Positions 14,132-17,708 of a stretch of DNA of 17,708 bases are shown piece after piece; positions within the stretch are counted from its first letter, which is position 1, and every line of letters starts with the position of its first letter. The position numbers and the translations under genes were made by a program. Source of the stretch: Roseovarius sp. UBA6167 (GTDB lineage: Bacteria; Pseudomonadota; Alphaproteobacteria; Rhodobacterales; Rhodobacteraceae); NCBI GenBank assembly GCA_002428225.1, contig DIUD01000015.1:1-17708 (forward strand), written 5' to 3'. Below the pieces are notes generated by a model that was given only the letters and a program-made list of their open reading frames with translations, was not told the DNA's origin and did not search any database.

Positions 14132-15216
14132 CGCTGACGCTTCAAGGGGTATCGAAGGTCGTGAACGGGCAGGTGCATATCCACCCGACCGACCTGACGC
14201 TTGCGCCCGGCACGATGAACGTGCTCCTGGGGCCGACGCTTGCGGGCAAGACCTCGCTCATGCGGTTGATGGCGGGGCTCGACCGGCCTGCGGCGGGGCG
14301 GATCCTGTGGCAGGGGCAGGACGTGACGGGGATGCGGGTGCAGGATCGCGCGGTGGCGATGGTCTATCAGCAATTCATCAACTATCCGTCGATGAGCGTT
14401 TACGACAACATCGCCTCGCCCTTGCGGCTTCAGGGCAAGTCGCGGGCCGAGATCGACCGCGCGGTGCAGGAAACCGCCGCGATGATGAAGCTGACGCCGA
14501 TGCTGGGCCGCCGCCCGCTGGAGCTGTCGGGCGGGCAGCAGCAGCGCTGCGCGCTGGCGCGCGCGCTGGTCAAGGGGGCGGGGCTGGTGCTGCTCGACGA
14601 GCCGCTGGCCAATCTCGATTACAAGCTGCGCGAGGAGTTGCGCCTCGAGATCCCGCGCATCTTCGAGGCGGCGGGCAGCATCTTCGTCTATGCCACGACC
14701 GAGCCGGAGGAGGCGCTGTTGCTGGGCGGCAATACGGCGACGCTCTGGGAGGGGCGGGTGACGCAGTTCGGCCCCACGCCGGAGGTTTACCGCCAGCCGC
14801 GTGATGCCACCACCGCGCGCGTGTTCAGCGATCCGCCGATGAATTTCCTCACCGTGACCAAGGCGGGCAACAGCATCGGATTCGGCGACGGGCAGGAGGT
14901 GCCGGCGATCGGCAGCATGGCGGGGCTGGCCGATGGCCGTTACCTGGCCGGGTTCCGGCCCAACCACCTGGAGATCGACCGCCCCGAGGGCGCGGCGATG
15001 GAATTCGAGACGAGGCTGCGCGTGACCGAGATCACCGGGTCGGAGACCTTCGTGCATCTCGACCACCACGGCGAGCGGTGGGTGGGCCTCATCCACGGGG
15101 TGCGCGATCTGGAGCTTGGCGCGGCGCTGCGGGTCTGGCTCGATCCGGCGCATGTCTATGTGTTTTCGACCGATGGCGCGCTGGTGGCGCCTGCCGCCTA
15201 TGCGCAGGCGGCCTGA
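14128..15216 (+). CDS. glpS: Glycerol ABC importer ATPase GlpS
   Basis: One of two different ATPases that power the GlpSTPQV glycerol importer known from rhizobia. The 362-aa product has Walker A GPTLAGKTS (35-43, where most have GPSGCGKST), Q-loop YQQF (Q81/Q82), signature LSGGQQQR (133-140) and Walker B LVLLDE (153-158). The H-loop position reads YATTEP, with Thr191 where the switch His normally stands. A C-terminal TOBE-type regulatory region follows (about 240-350), including AGFRPNHLEI. GTG 14128 overlaps the glpD stop in GTGA and has GGGAGGG at 14114-14120. The lost H-loop His is complemented by the intact one in GlpT, so this subunit probably forms half of a degenerate ATP site. Confidence 0.94.
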   Translation: MTLTLQGVSKVVNGQVHIHPTDLTLAPGTMNVLLGPTLAGKTSLMRLMAGLDRPAAGRILWQGQDVTGMRVQDRAVAMVYQQFINYPSMSVYDNIASPLRLQGKSRAEIDRAVQETAAMMKLTPMLGRRPLELSGGQQQRCALARALVKGAGLVLLDEPLANLDYKLREELRLEIPRIFEAAGSIFVYATTEPEEALLLGGNTATLWEGRVTQFGPTPEVYRQPRDATTARVFSDPPMNFLTVTKAGNSIGFGDGQEVPAIGSMAGLADGRYLAGFRPNHLEIDRPEGAAMEFETRLRVTEITGSETFVHLDHHGERWVGLIHGVRDLELGAALRVWLDPAHVYVFSTDGALVAPAAYAQAA

Positions 15217-15228
15217 GAGGGGGGGGAG

Positions 15229-16320
15229 ATGGCCAGGATCACGCTCGACAATCTGGCGCACAGCTATCTGGCGAACCCGGCATCGGACGAGGACTGGGCG
15301 CTCAAGGAGATGAACCACGTCTGGGACGATGGCGAGGCCTATGCCCTGCTCGGGGCGTCGGGCTGCGGCAAGTCCACGCTCCTGAACATCATCTCGGGGC
15401 TTTTGCGGCCCTCGCGCGGGCGCATCCTTTTCGGCGACGAGGACGTGACCGATGCGCCCACGGCCGCGCGCAACATCGCGCAGGTGTTCCAGTTTCCGGT
15501 GGTTTACGACACAATGACCGTGCGCGAGAACCTGGCCTTTCCGCTGCGCAACCGCGGCGCCGAGCCGGGCTATATCGCGGCCCGCGTGCAGGAGATTGCC
15601 GCGATGATCGGCATGGAGGACGCGCTTGACCGCAAGGCGCGCGGCCTGACGGCGGATACCAAGCAGAAGATCAGCCTCGGGCGCGGGATGGTGCGCGAGG
15701 ATGTCAACGCGCTTTTGTTCGACGAGCCGCTGACGGTGGTCGACCCGCATATGAAATGGGAATTGCGCACCCAGCTGAAGGCGCTGCATCACCAGTTCGG
15801 GCATACCATGATCTATGTGACCCACGACCAGACCGAGGCGCTGACCTTCGCCGACAAGGTGGTGGTGATGCATGAGGGCCGGGTGGTGCAGACGGGCACG
15901 CCGCAGGAACTGTTCGAGCGGCCCGAGCATACATTCGTGGGCTATTTCATCGGCAGCCCGGGCATGAACCTGCTGCCGGCGCAGGTTGACGGCGCGCGCG
16001 CGCGGGTGGGCGGGCATGAGGTGGCGCTTGGCGGCGATTACGGACGGCCCGAGGGCCGGGTGGAGATCGGTGTGCGGCCCGAATTCGTGACGCTCACGCA
16101 AGGAGAGGGATTGCCGGTCACGGTGCGGCGGATCGAGGATGTGGGCCGCCACCGCATCGCGCGGCTCGATTTCGAGGGCACGGCGCTCAACGCGTTCCTG
16201 CCCGAGGGCGCGCCGCTGCCCGGCGACGATGTGCGCGCCCGCCTCGAACCGGAGGCGATCAGCGTCTATGCCGATGACTGGCGCATCGCGCCGACACGGG
16301 CCATCGAGGAGGCGTCATGA
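15229..16320 (+). CDS. glpT: Glycerol ABC importer ATPase GlpT
   Basis: The second ATPase of the glycerol importer; this GlpT is not the major-facilitator antiporter of the same name in E. coli. The 363-aa product has a standard Walker A GASGCGKST (42-50), Q-loop VFQF (Gln88), Walker B ALLFDE (161-166) and H-loop YVTHDQ (His199), with a TOBE-type tail containing IGVRPEFVTL. The signature motif is degenerate: where LSGGQQQR is expected the sequence is LTADTKQK (140-147), and the D-loop reads LTVVD. ATG 15229 has a strong purine-rich ribosome site (GAGGGGGGGGAG) 12 bases after the glpS stop. Its stop overlaps a short open frame leading to glpP. The MalK-like build suggests two subunits, GlpS and GlpT, in one heterodimer. 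Confidence 0.94.
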   Translation: MARITLDNLAHSYLANPASDEDWALKEMNHVWDDGEAYALLGASGCGKSTLLNIISGLLRPSRGRILFGDEDVTDAPTAARNIAQVFQFPVVYDTMTVRENLAFPLRNRGAEPGYIAARVQEIAAMIGMEDALDRKARGLTADTKQKISLGRGMVREDVNALLFDEPLTVVDPHMKWELRTQLKALHHQFGHTMIYVTHDQTEALTFADKVVVMHEGRVVQTGTPQELFERPEHTFVGYFIGSPGMNLLPAQVDGARARVGGHEVALGGDYGRPEGRVEIGVRPEFVTLTQGEGLPVTVRRIEDVGRHRIARLDFEGTALNAFLPEGAPLPGDDVRARLEPEAISVYADDWRIAPTRAIEEAS

Positions 16321-16412
16321 CGGTTCGGGTTTCAGACGTCATCCTCGGGCTTGACCGTGTGCGAGGGGATGACCGCGCCATGAATGGAATCCGCAGCGAG
16401 GAGGCCGCCTGA
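16317..16412 (+). other. 31-codon frame bridging glpT and glpP through a repeat
   Basis: An ATG in the ATGA overlap at the glpT stop opens a frame of 31 codons (MTVRVSDVILGLDRVRGDD, then RAMNGIRSEEAA) that ends at TGA 16410-16412, overlapping the ATG of glpP in TGATG. The middle is the translated repeat (VILGLD). The glpP ribosome site GAGGAGG (16399-16405) lies within its last codons. It may serve to keep ribosomes on the message between the two genes rather than make a useful peptide. Confidence 0.4.
16337..16374 (+). repeat. Degenerate copy of the alphaproteobacterial palindromic repeat
   Basis: CGTCATCCTCGGGCTTGACC (16337-16356) matches the first 20 bases of the repeat at 17307 with one difference, and GAGGGGATGACC (16363-16374) corresponds to its end. 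The middle is missing. GTCATCC (16338-16344) and GGATGAC (16367-16373) still form a 7-bp stem. It looks like a shortened remnant of the same element, in the spacer between glpT and glpP. Confidence 0.75.
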
Positions 16413-17284
16413 TGGACAAGACCACCAATCAGAAGGCCTGGTTCCTTGTGCTGCCGGTGCTGGTGCTGGTGGCGTTCTCGGCCATCATTCCGTTGATGAC
16501 CGTGGTCAACTACTCGGTGCAGGACACCTTTGGCAACAACCGCTTTTTCTGGGTCGGCCTGGAATGGTTCGAGGAGATGCTCGCCTCCGAGCGGATGTGG
16601 GCGGCGCTGCGGCGGCAGGTGATCTTTTCGGCCATCATCCTTGCCATCGAGGTGCCTCTGGGGGTGCTCATCGCGCTCAACATGCCCAAGCGCGGCGTCC
16701 GGGTCTCGGTTTGCCTCGTGCTGATGTCGCTGCCGCTGCTCATTCCGTGGAACGTGGTCGGCACCATCTGGCAGATTTTCGGGCGCGTCGATATCGGGCT
16801 TCTGGGCTACACGCTGGCGGCCCTGGGGATCGACTACAACTATACGCAGGATCCCCTCGACGCCTGGCTGACGGTGATCGTGATGGATGTCTGGCACTGG
16901 ACCTCGCTGGTGGCGCTTCTGGCCTATGCGGGGCTGAAATCCATCCCCGACGCCTATTATCAGGCCGCCCGCATAGATCAGGCAAGCCGCTGGGCGGTGT
17001 TTCGCCATATCGAGCTGCCCAAGATGGCGGGCGTGCTGATGATCGCCATTCTCCTGCGCTTCATGGACAGTTTCATGATCTATACCGAGCCGTTCGTGGT
17101 CACCGGCGGCGGCCCCGGCAATGCCACCACGTTTCTGTCCATCGACCTTGTGAAGATGGCGCTCGGGCAGTTCGATCTTGGCCCGGCGGCGGCCTTCTCG
17201 ATCATGTATTTCCTGGTGATCCTCGCGGTGAGCTGGGTGTTCTACACGGTGATGACCAATCTCGACAGGCGGGAGGGCAAATGA
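16412..17284 (+). CDS. glpP: Glycerol ABC importer permease GlpP
   Basis: A 290-aa permease of the MalF/UgpA type, with six or so membrane helices (about 10-30, 68-90, 98-120, 150-172, 205-225 and 258-282). The cytoplasmic loop that docks on the ATPase is YAGLKSIPDAYYQAARIDQ (172-190) continuing ASRWAVFRHIELP; the Gly usual after the Asp of this EAA loop is replaced by Gln190. Other family features are PFVVTGGGPGNATTFLS (227-243) and the final FYTVMTNL. ATG 16412 has GAGGAGG six bases upstream. It forms the channel with GlpQ and is driven by GlpS and GlpT; the solute-binding protein would be expected downstream of the window. The stop overlaps a second bridging frame. Confidence 0.94.
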   Translation: MDKTTNQKAWFLVLPVLVLVAFSAIIPLMTVVNYSVQDTFGNNRFFWVGLEWFEEMLASERMWAALRRQVIFSAIILAIEVPLGVLIALNMPKRGVRVSVCLVLMSLPLLIPWNVVGTIWQIFGRVDIGLLGYTLAALGIDYNYTQDPLDAWLTVIVMDVWHWTSLVALLAYAGLKSIPDAYYQAARIDQASRWAVFRHIELPKMAGVLMIAILLRFMDSFMIYTEPFVVTGGGPGNATTFLSIDLVKMALGQFDLGPAAAFSIMYFLVILAVSWVFYTVMTNLDRREGK

Positions 17285-17400
17285 TGGCGGATCTGTTCAC
17301 TTGCAACGTCATCCTCGGGCCTGACCCGAGGATCTGCCCGGCACGAGATCCTCGGGTCAGGCCCGAGGATGACGCGGCACGCGTGGGGGCATCGCTATGA
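17281..17400 (+). other. 39-codon frame bridging glpP and glpQ through a repeat
   Basis: ATG 17281 overlaps the glpP stop in ATGA and opens 39 codons (MMADLFTCNVILGPDPRICP continuing ARDPRVRPEDDAARVGASL) that end at TGA 17398-17400, overlapping the glpQ start in ATGA. The body is the translated palindromic repeat. VILG-DPR is the usual translation of this element and appears in many databases as a spurious peptide, so a functional peptide is unlikely. The frame may keep ribosomes running into glpQ, whose own ribosome site (GTGGGGG) is weak. Confidence 0.4.
17307..17374 (+). repeat. Palindromic repeat with perfect 29-bp arms
   Basis: Bases 17307-17335 and 17346-17374 are exact reverse complements, 29 bp each, around a 10-base loop (GCCCGGCACG). 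The arms begin CGTCATCCTCGGGCCTGACC. Each arm also holds an internal CCTCGGG/CCCGAGG stem, so the element can fold as one long hairpin or a cloverleaf-like shape. This is a copy of the short dispersed palindrome that I recognise from many alphaproteobacterial genomes. It sits in the 112-nt spacer between glpP and glpQ. Confidence 0.9.
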
Positions 17401-17708
17401 CTGGCCGACATCTGCCGCGCATCAACATCGTGATGGTGCTCTATCTCGTGTTCCTGATGCTGCCGATCTACTGGCTGGTGAACATGAGCCTCAAGACCAA
17501 TACCGAGATCCTCGGCGGCTTCAGCCTCTGGCCGCGCGATCTGACCTTTGCCAATTATGCCAAGATCCTCGGCGATCCGGCCTGGTATATGGGCTATGTC
17601 AATTCGATCATCTATGTGAGCATGAACACCGTGCTGTCGGTGGCGGTGGCGCTGCCTGCGGCCTATGCGTTCTCGCGCTATCGGTTCATGGGCGACAAGC
17701 ACCTGTTC
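17397..17708 (+). CDS. glpQ: Glycerol ABC importer permease GlpQ (3' end outside window)
   Basis: The first 104 codons of a MalG/UgpE-type permease: MTGRHLPRINIVMVLYLVF, then MLPIYWLVNMSLKT, LWPRDLTFANYAKIL, YVNSIIYVSMNTVLSVAVALPAAYAFSRYRF. The first membrane helix is at about 11-30 and the second at about 70-90; PAAYAFSRYRF is the usual start of the loop after helix 2. It pairs with GlpP as the second channel subunit. It starts in the ATGA overlap with the frame that reads through the repeat and has only a weak ribosome site, so coupling from upstream is likely. The EAA loop and C-terminus lie outside the window. Confidence 0.93.
   Translation, partial: MTGRHLPRINIVMVLYLVFLMLPIYWLVNMSLKTNTEILGGFSLWPRDLTFANYAKILGDPAWYMGYVNSIIYVSMNTVLSVAVALPAAYAFSRYRFMGDKHLF

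Noticed and set aside
13882..16152. A 756-codon minus-strand frame opposite glpD, glpS and glpT
   Set aside because: Low-complexity His/Arg-rich shadow of three secure plus-strand genes.
16337..17374. CRISPR array or transposon ends
   Set aside because: Only two copies about 1 kb apart, inside operon spacers, palindromic, without spacers of regular size, cas genes or transposase. A dispersed palindromic element explains them.

Overview
The window is GC-rich, densely packed and reads as chromosomal DNA of a Rhodobacteraceae (Roseobacter-type) alphaproteobacterium. The basis is the gene content: a 44-aa aa3-type cytochrome oxidase subunit IV, a DmdC-type long acyl-CoA dehydrogenase, a GlpSTPQ glycerol ABC importer behind glpD, and intergenic palindromes of a type common in this group. 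No plasmid, phage, transposase, CRISPR or RNA gene is visible. The assignment to family level is inference from these genes, not from a search.

Layout. (1) 1-630: the 3' part of ahcY (+) followed by a hairpin terminator. (2) 763-4847: five genes on the minus strand. An acyl-CoA dehydrogenase is coupled by ATGA to a metallo-beta-lactamase-fold hydrolase, then comes a small DUF6173-like protein, then after a 90-nt gap cytochrome oxidase subunit IV and a lipoprotein with a possible permuted papain-like triad. (3) 4976-5914: a two-domain Sua5 threonylcarbamoyl-AMP synthase (+), ending in a Rhodobacteraceae-type hairpin repeat. (4) 5986-7031: azlD and azlC (-), an amino-acid export pair. (5) 7094-11465: a tightly overlapping molybdenum-cofactor operon (+): fdhD, an unknown 84-aa gene, mobA, mobB and a 707-aa protein that fuses an RNase-H-like (DUF429-type) domain to MoeA. 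(6) 11515-17708: the glycerol region, with glpR (-) divergent from glpD-glpS-glpT-glpP-glpQ (+), cut off by the window end in glpQ.

How it works together. The fdhD-moeA operon makes, loads and sulfurates molybdenum cofactor for formate dehydrogenase or related enzymes. The glp operon imports glycerol or a related polyol by an ATP-driven route and oxidises glycerol-3-phosphate; the 262-nt glpR-glpD spacer carries several GlpR-like half-sites.

Most worth a second look: the two ATPases of the importer carry complementary defects (GlpS lacks the H-loop histidine, GlpT lacks the LSGGQ signature), which predicts one working and one degenerate ATP site. Two palindromic repeats sit in the glpT-glpP and glpP-glpQ spacers, and each lies inside a short open frame that overlaps both the upstream stop and the downstream start, so the repeats look as if they are translated through. 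The MoeA fusion keeps all three acidic residues expected of an RNase-H fold. I found no wholly new defence or mobile system here.
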